64,000 bases of DNA from Warburgia ugandensis (lineage: Eukaryota; Streptophyta; Magnoliopsida; Canellales; Canellaceae), in assembly GCA_035236585.1 (NCBI GenBank), contig CP141128.1, positions 27,619,618 through 27,683,617 on the forward strand. The letters are read 5' to 3'. The position numbers and the translations under genes are program-made. Positions 35,193-46,116 of the stretch are shown here, one piece after another. Below the pieces are notes generated by a model. The model did not search any database. It was given only the letters and a program-made list of their open reading frames with translations, and was not told the origin of the DNA. Each line of letters starts with the position of its first letter. Position 1 is the first letter of the stretch.

Positions 35193-35377
35193 CCACCCAT
35201 TTCTTGAGGCACCTTTCTCTTCCCATGCACCTCTAACCCCTGCTTCACCCTCTAGATGAGAAGCTCTAATAATTCATCTGCTGTGTCTCCCTGGTCTTCG
35301 ACATTCTATTGCTCTTCAGCAGGGATGAGTTCATTAGCTGGCAACTGAGCAGGTGCGCTATGTCTCATAGGCAACAT
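35193..35377 (-). pseudogene. Z gag N-terminal remnant (Tekay-like)
   Basis: On the minus strand an ATG at 35377-35375 opens a frame reading MLPMRHSAPAQLPANE and then an acidic DTADELLELLI stretch, as expected at the start of a chromovirus gag. Two in-frame TAG codons interrupt about 60 codons, each at a place where CAG would fit. The frame ends where the Athila-like LTR abuts at 35192, so nearly all of gag is gone. It lies about 125 bp downstream (minus sense) of the primer-binding site, the right spacing for gag. Gag would have formed the element's particle. Confidence 0.6.
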
Positions 35378-35501
35378 TTGTATTTAGTAGAATGACTTAA
35401 TAATCCTATTCCTAAGTTTTCCAGTGGACATAGGACTCATTTTCTAATTATGATTATTTATGGTTTCTAATAGTTGTTAGGCTATGAACCTTCTAAATAG
35501 T
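35378..35501 (-). mobile_element. Z 5' untranslated leader
   Basis: This is the short non-coding stretch between the primer-binding site and the gag ATG of element Z. Confidence 0.55.
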
Positions 35502-35514
35502 GCTTTGGTACCAA
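35502..35514 (-). other. Primer-binding site of element Z (tRNA-Met type)
   Basis: The minus strand reads TTGGTACCAAAGC, a decayed TTGGTATCAGAGC. The better preserved version is in element E at 58769-58781. Confidence 0.65.
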
Positions 35515-35515
35515 C

Positions 35516-36923
35516 TATCAAGACCCAAGTTTTCGGAAACAATATTTTATTTATTTTTAAATAAATAAGTTGTCCTCGTAAAAATTTTCATTTTGAAAAC
35601 TCTTTTTGAAGAATCATACATGGATATAATTTATTTTAAAAACTACCACTTCCAACCCCTGGTGCTAATTTCAGAACTTCGCACTAGATCTTATTGGTCA
35701 CAACCCAAATCAACTATTCTAACCATTCATGAAATTAAATTTAGAATTAAATTAAATTTTTATTACATTATTGTCAAATTATCCAGCACCCATGAAATAA
35801 AATAGTTACTAGAATTTCTAGGTCTTCATACTCCATTATTTCCTTGTGCTTGCTCCTCCTCGCCAGAGTCTTTGATTGGAACCTACTTTGCAAAATTGTC
35901 TCTTGAAATGTGTTATAAGGGGGTGAGTATGATGACAAGTAGGAATCTACTAAGTTAGACAAAACATGCAAAATATATGAATGCATCAGATGATAAGATA
36001 ATGCATTTGATTAATGAAGATAATGTCAAAACCTTAAAGCTGGTTTAAATCTCAGAATTACTCAAGACATGTTAAATGATATCTCAAATATCAAATCTTA
36101 CATAACAAATCAAGCAACAGTAAACTACTAAGGTCATATAAACAATTAGGTCTTTAACCCTAGAGGATGACCAACATAGAGATTTGTGTCCTAAGCAGAT
36201 ACATGTAGATGGCTTGCTATGCATGTAGCACATAATTAGCTGTGGGTCAACTATGGATATCACACGATCTACACAACGCTCTCATGGGGAGAACAGATTA
36301 GAGGAGTGGGAGTCTTCCTATGATACTACCATGCTCCAAACAACCTCTTATGGGCTAGGTATCAATCTTTAAACAAAAGGAGTGACAGTGTACAATAGTC
36401 ACTCTTAGCATAGTGACCACATGTCTTGTCACCTCTCAGACATAGCCTATTATGAGCCATGATGCATATAGTAAAAATATTTATAACAAACACTCTATAG
36501 AGTGGATTCTAGCAAAATGGAAATAATAATAAAATTAGTGTAAAATTCCAAAAATAATCTCTCATTCATTTCATAAGGTAAAATGCATTGGCCTATCTTA
36601 GGAAAAACTAAAATCTCATGCATGGATGGAAAACATATCACTTAGTATAGCAAATAGTTTCCTAAGTATCCATAACCAAAGACGTGTCACACAATTCATT
36701 ATAAAGTAGAATTCATGAAACTAGATCATGACAGTGACTACAAATCTTTGAACTTCAATTGAAGCACTTTGAAAGTATAATTAAAATATCCAGTAATAGT
36801 AGTGTGTTTCAGATTTGGTTTTGCACACATTTAAGTAAACTAGTAAGAGCACTTAAGCATTCAACTAATATGTTAGACTAAACCTGAAAACAATAACTGT
36901 ACACCTTGAGTTATAGATGGAAT
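35516..36923 (-). mobile_element. 5' LTR of element Z, 3' part
   Basis: It lies directly upstream (minus sense) of the primer site. Its plus-strand left end, ATCAAGACCCAAGTTTTC, resembles other reversed Tekay LTR ends here (TGTGATGACC...). Bases 36395-36920 match 1-527, the 3' LTR, at about 80% by eye. Homology stops at 36923 where LTR F begins. Open frames at 35593-35986 are not credible. Confidence 0.7.
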
Positions 36924-37439
36924 TGTTATACCTCTAATTTTTTAAATTCATTTTATGAAAATTTGATTAATTTTAAAATTAAAATGAAATGAAGAAATGA
37001 ATTTTGGCAAAATTTGACTTCCATGGAAAGGAATTATTTGAAAACTCCATATTAGACCACGAAACCATAAAATTTGGAATGTGCTCCATGAGAGCTTTCC
37101 AACAACATTGAGAACACTAAAATCAAAGTTTGGATGAGAAAGTTAGAATTTCATGAGTAGGGGTGCAAAACTAATAATGACGCCATAGGGACATTTTAGT
37201 CATTTCACTATGTGAGCCCGAATTACAGAATCCAATGCAAAAGTTAGTAAAATTTTGTCATGAGTGTGAATGAGTATGTTTCAAACCAAAATTATGCTAT
37301 TTTAATGGAGAAAAATATCATCATTTTAAATAATTAAAAATAATAGAAGGGAGGGGCCTGTTCTAATAATGGCACCCCCTTTATAACTTAAACTTGAGAA
37401 ATAGAGAAGGAGATTTTGAATGTAATAGATTAACTAGTT

Positions 37440-37457
37440 GAGAGAGAGAGAGAGAGA
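37440..37457. repeat. GA microsatellite, first copy
   Basis: This is a (GA)9 tract in the first unit of the tandem duplication. Confidence 0.9.
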
Positions 37458-37891
37458 AAGGAAAAGGGGAGCAAAGAAAAGAGAGGAGAACAACACACCC
37501 TCCACCCTCCATTATCCTCACTGAAGATGTGAAAAAGAGATTGATGGTAGTGAAGATGAGTTAGATCCAAGGAGAAACTATAATATAAGCAAATCTATAA
37601 TTCAACTACATTATCTAAAAAAGGTGGGTTTTTTTCTTTTTGATTGATACCTTTTAGGGAATTATTTGGATTAAGTGATAGGTACCCATTGTAACATCAA
37701 ATGGAAAAATAGCAACTTGGTTAAATCTAGGATAGTTTGATAGGTTAGAAGATACATAGGTTGTATAGGATTAGAAAAACATCATCATTTTAAATAATTA
37801 AAAATAATGTAAGGGAGGGGCCAGTTTTGATAATGGCACCCCTTTATAACTTAAACTTGAGAAAGAGATGTCGAATGTAATAGACTAAATA

Positions 37892-37894
<3 letters not shown>

Positions 37895-37987
<93 letters not shown>
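37895..37987. repeat. GA microsatellite, expanded second copy
   Basis: These are 93 uninterrupted bases of GA, about 46 units, at the position where the first copy has nine. Confidence 0.95.
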
Positions 37988-37988
<1 letters not shown>

Positions 37989-38455
37989 CATCCTCCACCG
38001 TCCATCATGCTCATTGATGGCAGAAAAAAGAGATAGATGGCAGTGAAGACGAGTTAGGTTTAAGCAGAAACTGTAATATAAGCAAATTTGTAACTCAATT
38101 ATATTATTTAAAAAGGGGGTATTTTTTTTTTTTCTTTTTAGTTATACCTTTCGGGAATTATTTGGATTAAGTAATATATACCCATTGTAACATCAAGTGG
38201 AAAAACAACAACTTGGTTAAATTTAGGCTAGCTTGAAAGGTTAGAGAGACACATGGATTATATAGGATTAGAATGTTGAATAAAGATGGGAAATAAAAAA
38301 CACAATCAACTAGGAAGGATGGAAACCTATTCAACATAACATATAGACTAAGATTAATGTTGGTACATGGTTGGGTCTATCTCCTTAGCTTGGGCGAGGT
38401 ATGAGATGGACCTATTACTTATTAGATGTAAGGTAATGGACAGAGCAAATTGGAC

Positions 38456-38460
38456 CGTCT
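38456..38460. repeat. Target-site duplication CGTCT, left copy
   Basis: It pairs with CATCT at 42050-42054. The one mismatch is CG to CA, a methylated-CpG-type change. Confidence 0.7.
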
Positions 38461-41400
38461 TGTGACACCCTAGGTTTTAATACACTTTCTCATTATTAAG
38501 GTGCAAATAGTGGAAGACATTTCTCACTATAAATTTTTCTTCACAAAACTTGAGTGTCATTTATACAACAACAATACATTTTAGAGATTTTGAAATTCCA
38601 AAATGGAATATATTAATATTTTCTAGGATTTTACACAGTCATAGCTCATAGACCAACTGTATAACTACATATACATATCATATAATTACATTGTCAGCAA
38701 GCTCATGCTACTGTCATCCTCATCCAAGGTTTCATCTACTTCGAACTGTTTTTCCTTTGAGTCAATTTCTTGAAACTTAAGACGTTGTAAACAAATTACA
38801 ATGTCTCAGCAAACCTATGCTTGATAAGTGTTTAGAACATTAATTTGACAATTAAATAAATCCAAATACAAATTGAATACCTAGGCCATTTGTTCTAAGG
38901 AGCATTATACATTCATACAATCTTAATCATGTGATAATATACATATCACATATATCTCAATTCATTTCAAGTAATTTCATATCATATCATCTAATAATAT
39001 AAACAAATAAATATCACATCATCTCATCATATACCAACTCATGACATAGATAGATTTATGTCAAATCATCTCAAAATATAACAACTCATAATCTACTTAG
39101 AGCTGTTATAAGCATATGTAATTTAATTAGCATAGCAGGATCCCATCTAGAATTTCATATATCCATGTACAACATCATTACATGTAAAATCACAAGATAT
39201 CCTTGTGAAGGATAATCCATAGTATCAATAAGCATAAATCAATGATAAAATGATAAAACAATTGAATAACTTTTTGATTCAGTAACAGACAAATCCATGC
39301 AAAATCAAATCAGAACATATCAGTTCACAAATTGCAAATCCATTCCAAATACACATTTCAACATACTAGCTTGCTGTAGGTGAATCCATGCTAACAACAT
39401 ATCTGAGCATATTAGCTCACCATAGGCAAATCCATGCCAAAACCAAATCTCGAATCAAATTATGTATCTAAAAGTATCTCATAATTCATCTTAGTCCAAA
39501 CCATGACATACCTTGGGCACTTAGAAGCAAGCCATTTAGAAGCTTGCCACCTAGAAGTCTACTAGTGCTACTTGCACCCACCCTCATCAACTATCCACAA
39601 ATCATGAATCAAAATTTAATTACATGAAGACAAAATGGGATGTAATATGAGTCATCCGTCAAATCACAATTATGCATAAAATTGAAATGGAATATCAAAT
39701 CCATGAAAAGCATACATGAAATGCAAGTGATAGCAACTATACACCAATGATCTTATGGTGAAATAAACCATTCATTTCTACCGAAATTCCAAAAGTCTCC
39801 TCTACTTTTTGGATTTGCCTATTTTATGCATGTGATGCAATCCAACTGATAAATCATCATTCACATTTTAAATATAAATAGAGACCATCCCTTTATCACC
39901 TTAATCTATATGCTTCAAATAATATCAATGCATCATATATATATATAATATGCAATGTCAGCATCAAAAAGAAGATATATATAATCTATTTGATCCATGA
40001 AGAGTGATGCACACACAATTTGTGATTATGTCATTGATTAATTCATCAAAACCTATGCATTTGACTAAATACATATTATTCAACTAGACTAATAATCTAG
40101 TCATAGTCTAAATATACGGATAATTTAAAGATGTCAAAACAACCTACCTAGAATTGCAATCCCAAGTACCAAAATCAAAAGAGGTAGGCGATCCTAACCT
40201 CTACCATACAAATTGGGGGAGACATGTGTAACTTCTTCAATTCATCAAATCTTAAATTTCATAGTTGGATGGCTCTCGATGCATCATTATATTTGTTGAT
40301 AATTCTAAATTATAGATCTATCATGTCTTAAGTCCTTGAAAATCCATGTTCCAGTCCTTGATCGATGTAAAAAAACCTTTGATCTTATGATCTGATCACC
40401 AATCTAGTACATCAATGCTCTAAATGAGTGATTCGATCACAGATCTTCAACGATCTTGATTTGAAAGGTTAGATCACACTTTAAAGTTATAATTTACTAT
40501 AGATATACAATGTAGTCACTTTTCTCATCGATCAAGACCTAATCTAAGTTTTTGATCATCGGATCAATGTGCACATTAGTATAATTTGATGTTCACAATT
40601 CGATGTTTAGTTTTCTATTGATCCAACTGTTGAATCGTTTCTAATTTTATTAAAATTATTTTTTGTAGGATTCTGATCTATGGTATGTCATATAGATAAG
40701 CTTTTCCAAGGTAGATCCACATCTGATCCAAGCATGGATGGATGGATCTACACGAATTGCTATCGTAGTCCTAGATCAACTTATATGATAATTGATTGTC
40801 CTCATTCAAGGTCTGATTTATTATTTTTCATGATTTATAATTGAAACCTAATAATACATTTATAGAAATTAAGATATATCCTACAAAATTTGAAATTCAC
40901 CAAAAATTGGTTATATATCTTACCCCTAATGCTTAATTCCTCATGTGGATAATTATGAAGAGTCTCAGATTGAAGATGGATTGACACGATCTATCTCAAT
41001 CTTAATCATTCATTGATTGTTCATGGGAGATCTCCTTTGTCAATAGTTGGATCATCAAATAACCAGAGGGGTTTCATTGTATGCATTGTGAGGATTGTAA
41101 TGAACATCTTAGATCCTTGATCAAGCTGTCCTTCTTCCTCCATGAGGTGGAGATAGGCTACTATCTTTGCGACTATTCCAATGCAAATTCAACTATCAAC
41201 ACATCTTTAATTGTTGCTATTTCAAAAGGGTATGACCATTTGATGGTAGTGGAGGGGATGAATGGCTTAGATCTTAGATCTAAGATGTTCCCTCCTCCAT
41301 GTGTGATTGAGATTGGTGGCTTTGTTCATCATCTTAGAGCCATTGTTAATGGTGTATTTAGAAAGGAATGGGGAGGATGAGAAGAGATGGGGAGGAAAGG

Positions 41401-42049
41401 GCTGGTGTGATCAGAGAAGGGAAAGGGGAGGTGAGAAGAGGATTGATGATCTCATCGTTTGGTGATATGTAGCAGCCAAGTGGCGTGTAGTTGTTGACAG
41501 TAATCAAGGTGGGTAAAATAAGAGAAGAGAGAGGAGCAGGGAGAGAAAGCTTGAGGGCTTGTGCGCACTAGTCTCAGCTTTGGCATCTGGCCATTGGTTA
41601 GGCAGTGGAGCTTGTTGCCTGTGTAGGGATCAATTCAATTAGGTCGATGTAGGTAGGAGATGAGGGGTAAAAGGGGAAGAGAGAGAAAAATACAAACATG
41701 GTCTGTTGGGTTTTGCCTCAAAAGAGTGGGGGTGATGTTATCAAAATAGCCATCTCTGTTTTAATCCATTTCTCCGCTCCCCCTGGACCCCCCTTTTTTT
41801 CCTTTTTTACTGAAATGGCCTCCATATTCAAAATGTCATAACTTCTTGATCCCAACTCCAATTTCAGCATTCTTAGTATTGTTGGAATAATTTTCTAAGT
41901 ATAATCCAAATATTAATGTTTAAAGGGTCAACTAAATGTCACTAAAAGATTTAGTTTCATAAAACTTAAAACACGAAATCCAAATTTGTTTCATTAAAAA
42001 ATAACGTAGAAATTGTATCAAATGAAATTTAAAAATTGGATGTATTACA
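38461..42049 (-). mobile_element. Solo LTR, 3,589 bp, same family as the 5' LTR of element E
   Basis: The plus strand starts TGTGACACCCTAGG and ends GGATGTATTACA. On the minus strand it starts TGTAATACATCC and ends GGGTGTCACA. Near-perfect duplications flank it. The reverse complement of 38640-38840 aligns with 58160-58400 of LTR E, sharing ATTGTAATTTGTTTACAA. A GATC-rich block lies at 40310-40780. A plus-strand open frame of 99 codons (41081-41380) lies in the LTR and I do not recognise it. Confidence 0.8.
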
Positions 42050-42054
42050 CATCT
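42050..42054. repeat. Target-site duplication CATCT, right copy
   Basis: It matches 38456-38460 at four of five bases. Confidence 0.7.
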
Positions 42055-45000
42055 AAGCTAAAGGTAAGTGGATAGATAAATATATGTATTGGTATATACG
42101 TAAGTGAAATAGAAAAGTAATAGGTAGTGCAAGGTCTATAGCATAGCATATGGACACTTAGATGGCAACCCATTGATAGAAGTTGATCAACACATGCTAG
42201 CAAAGTCCATGAATATAGAATGGGGGAATACTAATATACATGGCCGGTAAGCCCAAAACACATCTTAAATAGAGTATAGTAAGAAGTTTAGTGAGAACCA
42301 TACTTAGTAAAGGGAAAAGTATGTAGAGAACAACATGTGTAAGGGATAGCTTGATTGAAGAGCAGCAGGCCCAAACCATGATGCACTCTCACTCTATAAC
42401 ATATGGGATAATGTTAGAATAAATAATTTTAGAGGAGTTTCCTAGGCTGCAATTTTTCTAGGAGACTTATAAAAACCTCCTAAGACAAATGGCTGGTTTT
42501 CCTTACAAGTTAGAATATGTATGGAGGTAGGATTTTGCATGGGACAGCCACCCATTACATGCAAGGCAAGGCAACAAATGGGAAGGGGAAGACATGCAAG
42601 GGGGCAGTTGTTCCATGTCATGATGGGCTGCCTTGCATGGTTAAATGGAAAGGAATTAAATGGGCATTGAGAAGTCCTCCTAGGCTAGAATGATCCATCG
42701 GTACAATGTAGGAAGACCTAAGTAAATCTAGAGGAAGGAGGAAGGACCTAAGGAAGGAAGGGAAATAAGTTGAAAGAGAAAAATAGGAGAAGCAAGAGAG
42801 GAAGGAGTGAGAGGAAACCCTTGCAAGGAAGGAGACAAGGGGTTGTTGGACAATCCAAAGAAGGTGAAGATCCAGTAGTCTGGCAGCTAGAAACTCCTCC
42901 CATATCAACTAAATTCTCAAGGGATCTCATCAGGCAGGGAGGCACTTGGAGCTTCCTTAACTAGACCATGCTTAACTTTGTATAGAAGAGGATTGAAAGA
43001 ACATGTTTTTCCATGGGCTATTGAATGTATGGATGAGTGATGCATGAATGGTTGAAAATACCTTTTTCTTTTCGAATTTTGATCTAGGATTCATGCTAAA
43101 CATTTTGGTACGTGATTTCACTAGGCATGAATGATCTTTTGACTAGACTACTAAGATAATGGATTTTAGTTGGAGTAAGCTATAGGAACTAAATGCAAGT
43201 ACGACCAGTTCTCCAAACCATGTTGTATTGTTTTATTGTATGAATGTTGGTAAGTAATGACAAGATTAAGTACTAGGTTTTGTGTTCTAATATGGGTTCT
43301 TGTAATGTATTATTGGACTGATGCATGGCTAATGATTAATGGAAAATAGTTAAAGTGGAAAATCAACTAAAAGATGCATGGAGAGGTACCATCCATAGGC
43401 ATAGACGATGGCGTAAGAAATTGGACTAGTTCATGAATTACACAACCAATTGAAGGGGTTTTCTAGAAATTTTTGCATGGTTTAAACCCTAAATTAGTTA
43501 TGCTAAAAACTAAAGGGTTGGGTGGTGGAAATCCATGTGAAATTGCGTTGAATTATAGCCTAAAATAGGGACTATTTTTTGTGTACCAAGCTTGGATTGG
43601 GGCATAGGAAATTGGACTAGATTATGCTTTGAAATGATGACCAATTGAAAGGGTTTTCTTAAAATTCCTATATAGTTTAAATCCTTAACGAGTAAGCTTG
43701 AAAATGAATGGGTAGTGAAACTACCTTGGAATATAGCCATATACAAAAATTGTTTTCTGTGTATCATGCAAAAAATAGTAGTGGAAAATTTCTAGAAATG
43801 AGCACTTAAAATGAAAAATAGTTATGGGGAAATTCAAACCCATATTTCACACCTTGAATACACCTTAATTTTGGACTTTTGAATCATATTAATTAGAGGT
43901 TAAACCATAGCATCAAGAGTAACTATATGTGCCTAAGGCACTACATGACTTGAAGGAAAGTTGCACTATGATTGGAAATCAAAATATAAGGAGACATTTG
44001 GGACTAAGGATGTACAAGAATAAGTGAGAAGAATAAAAATCCTATAATGTAATAATGGTTGAAGAGTTTGCACACCAAAGGGTATAATGGGAGGGTGCTA
44101 GAAACCACCAAGTATGAGACTAGTGTAACACCCCCCCATGGCTTGTTTGGGATGTAAATTCTTACCAAGTGAATTGACTTAACAAATTCTAATCCAAAAG
44201 GAAAATGAAGGTATGTTTCTATAGGAAAAATAGAGGATTAGTTGACCCTAATAAATCAAAGTTGAACCTAGAATCATAGACTTAACCTAAGATGAGACTT
44301 AAGTTACTTACCTTGTGAACTATATACACTTTGCCAAATGAACTTTACTAGAACTAGATTAGATGCAAAGGACCTTAGCACTGATATTGTGGGTGAAAGT
44401 AATGGAAGTGTTATAAAACATGAATCCTAAGGAAAAGAAGTAAAAAAAATCTCTTATACACCATTTGTAGCCTAATGACTAGTCACTTAATGTGACAAGA
44501 GTGACTAAGACCTTCAAACTAGCCATGTTGATAGCCATGTTGACAACATAGAAACAATATGGAATTTCTAAGCTTAGAACATGCTTATGGTATTTGAATG
44601 ATATGTAAACAAAATTATGAGATTGTTAACTCATGACGAGGTGAACTGTCGTAAGTCATAAGAGGTAACAACATGCCTAATCTAATTTTAATGCTATGTA
44701 ACAGTAATGAACATGTTGTATGCATGTTTATGAATGGAAATGGGGACCTATGAATGGTAACATGTACTTACCATGTAAACAAAACTATCAGAATGTTATG
44801 ATGACAATACACAAACATTTGAATAAGCCATGGAAGGTTATAATAGTAGTCATGAGGTTATACATTAGTAATTGAGAATTTAAAATTCAAAACACCATGA
44901 CAAGGATTATGGAAGTGAAAACTAAATGTACATGATTAATTGGACAATCATCACAATACATGAACTTGAACAAGTAAGAAAATATGTTCATGAACACCTA

Positions 45001-46116
45001 GCATGATTAGCTGGTGATTGATACATCCATTAGGAGAAAACTCAATTGAAAACTATACTTTCACCATAGTTTAACCATGTTCTAAAAAGATCATACCTTT
45101 GAAAAGAAATACATGAAATAACACTGGAAAATAAAACATTGAAAAGTAATGTAGAGAAGTGCATTGAAAAGATCTAAAAAAGATTGATAAGAACCGGGGA
45201 TGCATCTATGATGCTCTCAATATATACTATGAAATGTGAAAAAGGCAACATCATATGTGTTGGTCTCATTTGGTATGGAAAGAAAAACACCTACATCTAG
45301 GAGATGAAAGGATTCTAAAGTGAATCTTATGTGATTTCATTGATATAGAAGTGAGTAGTTGCATCTCTAGATTTTATTTTATTTTTGGCTTTTCTGGTAA
45401 CGGTTCTTAGGCATTTGTAAGCCCTAACTCATGGGGCATTTGTAAGTCCCTGGTTCTATACTAGGAGGTGCGGATTGGTCCTTAAACTCTAATTAGATAC
45501 CTACCCTTCCATAGGGTTTTAATATGGGGCTAGGCATCACAGAGTTACTCTTAGGATAAACAAATAACCCTTGAGGGTCGGCTTGAAAGTGGATAGTGTT
45601 GGTATCCATGGCTACCTTAGTAGGTGATAATAATTGCTTAATGTGACAACAGCCCCACTAGCATTGCATAAGTGTCTAGATATGATTTACTATGATTGTG
45701 GATGTGACCTAACATATAGGTGATTCTCAAGAGTTAGACTAGAGCCCATGGCAGGATGGTTATGCCCCCAGCAGGAAGTTAGAACTTGTTTCAGTTATCA
45801 ATTGACAAGTCAAACTAGAGTCAAACTAGGTTATATTGATATGATAGAAAATGGGGACCTCTTAGGAGTATACCCAGTTTGTTACACTAATTTGATGTGA
45901 CTAATAGATTTATGTTTTAGTGACTAATAGAATTTCCACTGACATAAATTTATTGATGCAGATTTACCTATAGATTTATCGATACAGATTTACTGATACA
46001 TATTTTCTGATATAGTTTGATGAATCAGACTTCATTGAGTATTGCACTTAGACACAATCAAAAGCTTTAATTAAAGCAACTATGAAAGAAACCAAAAGCT
46101 AACTATTCACATAAGT
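42055..46116 (+). mobile_element. LTR F, right part (plus-strand)
   Basis: This resumes LTR F after the solo LTR. Its content is non-coding. There is a purine-rich stretch (42730-42840) and an imperfect 191-bp tandem duplication. The segment 45400-45800 (GTAAGCCC..., GGTCGGCTTG) has the style of the U5 side of other Tekay LTRs, such as 57110-57540. A TGTAACACCCCCCC at about 44134 looks like an LTR terminus, but I could not find a convincing partner or duplication, so a further insertion is possible. Open frames (42197-42964, 43510-43767) are unsupported. The right edge is the start of element D. Confidence 0.5.
43411..43790. repeat. Imperfect 191-bp tandem duplication in LTR F
   Basis: GAAATTGGACTAG and GGGTTTTCT landmarks recur at 43411-43600 and 43602-43790. 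The copies are diverged, at roughly three quarters identity by eye. Confidence 0.65.

Larger units (their letters stand above)
37310..38270. repeat. Tandem duplication (about 463-bp offset) in LTR F
   Basis: 37310-37778 and 37779-38270 share the CATCATTTTAAATAATTAAA start (37319 and 37782), a GGGAGGGGCC motif, CACCCCTTTATAACTTAAAC (both copies), a GA tract, and a TATAGGATTAGAA end. The second copy is longer because of the GA expansion. Confidence 0.85.
36924..38460 (+). mobile_element. LTR F, left part (plus-strand Tekay-like LTR)
   Basis: It begins TGTTATACCTCTAATTTT exactly where homology between the two Z LTRs ends. This is the typical start of a plant Ty3/gypsy LTR. The five bases before it, GGAAT, are the candidate target duplication; the right-hand partner is not in the window. 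It contains the duplication and GA tract described below. It is interrupted at 38461 by a solo LTR and resumes at 42055. Confidence 0.65.

Noticed and set aside
37895..37987. GA tract as a centromeric or telomeric repeat
   Set aside because: It is a plain microsatellite embedded in a duplicated LTR unit, with a short allele in the sister unit.
41081..41380. 99-codon open frame with a CX2C-like start
   Set aside because: It is inside a solo LTR on the strand opposite the LTR's orientation. There is no second metal-binding pair and no homologous frame recognised in LTR E.
45597..45611. GTTGGTATCCATGG as a tRNA-Met primer-binding site
   Set aside because: It matches only TTGGTATC and then diverges. 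It is not preceded by an LTR-end CATCACA and no gag-like sequence follows.
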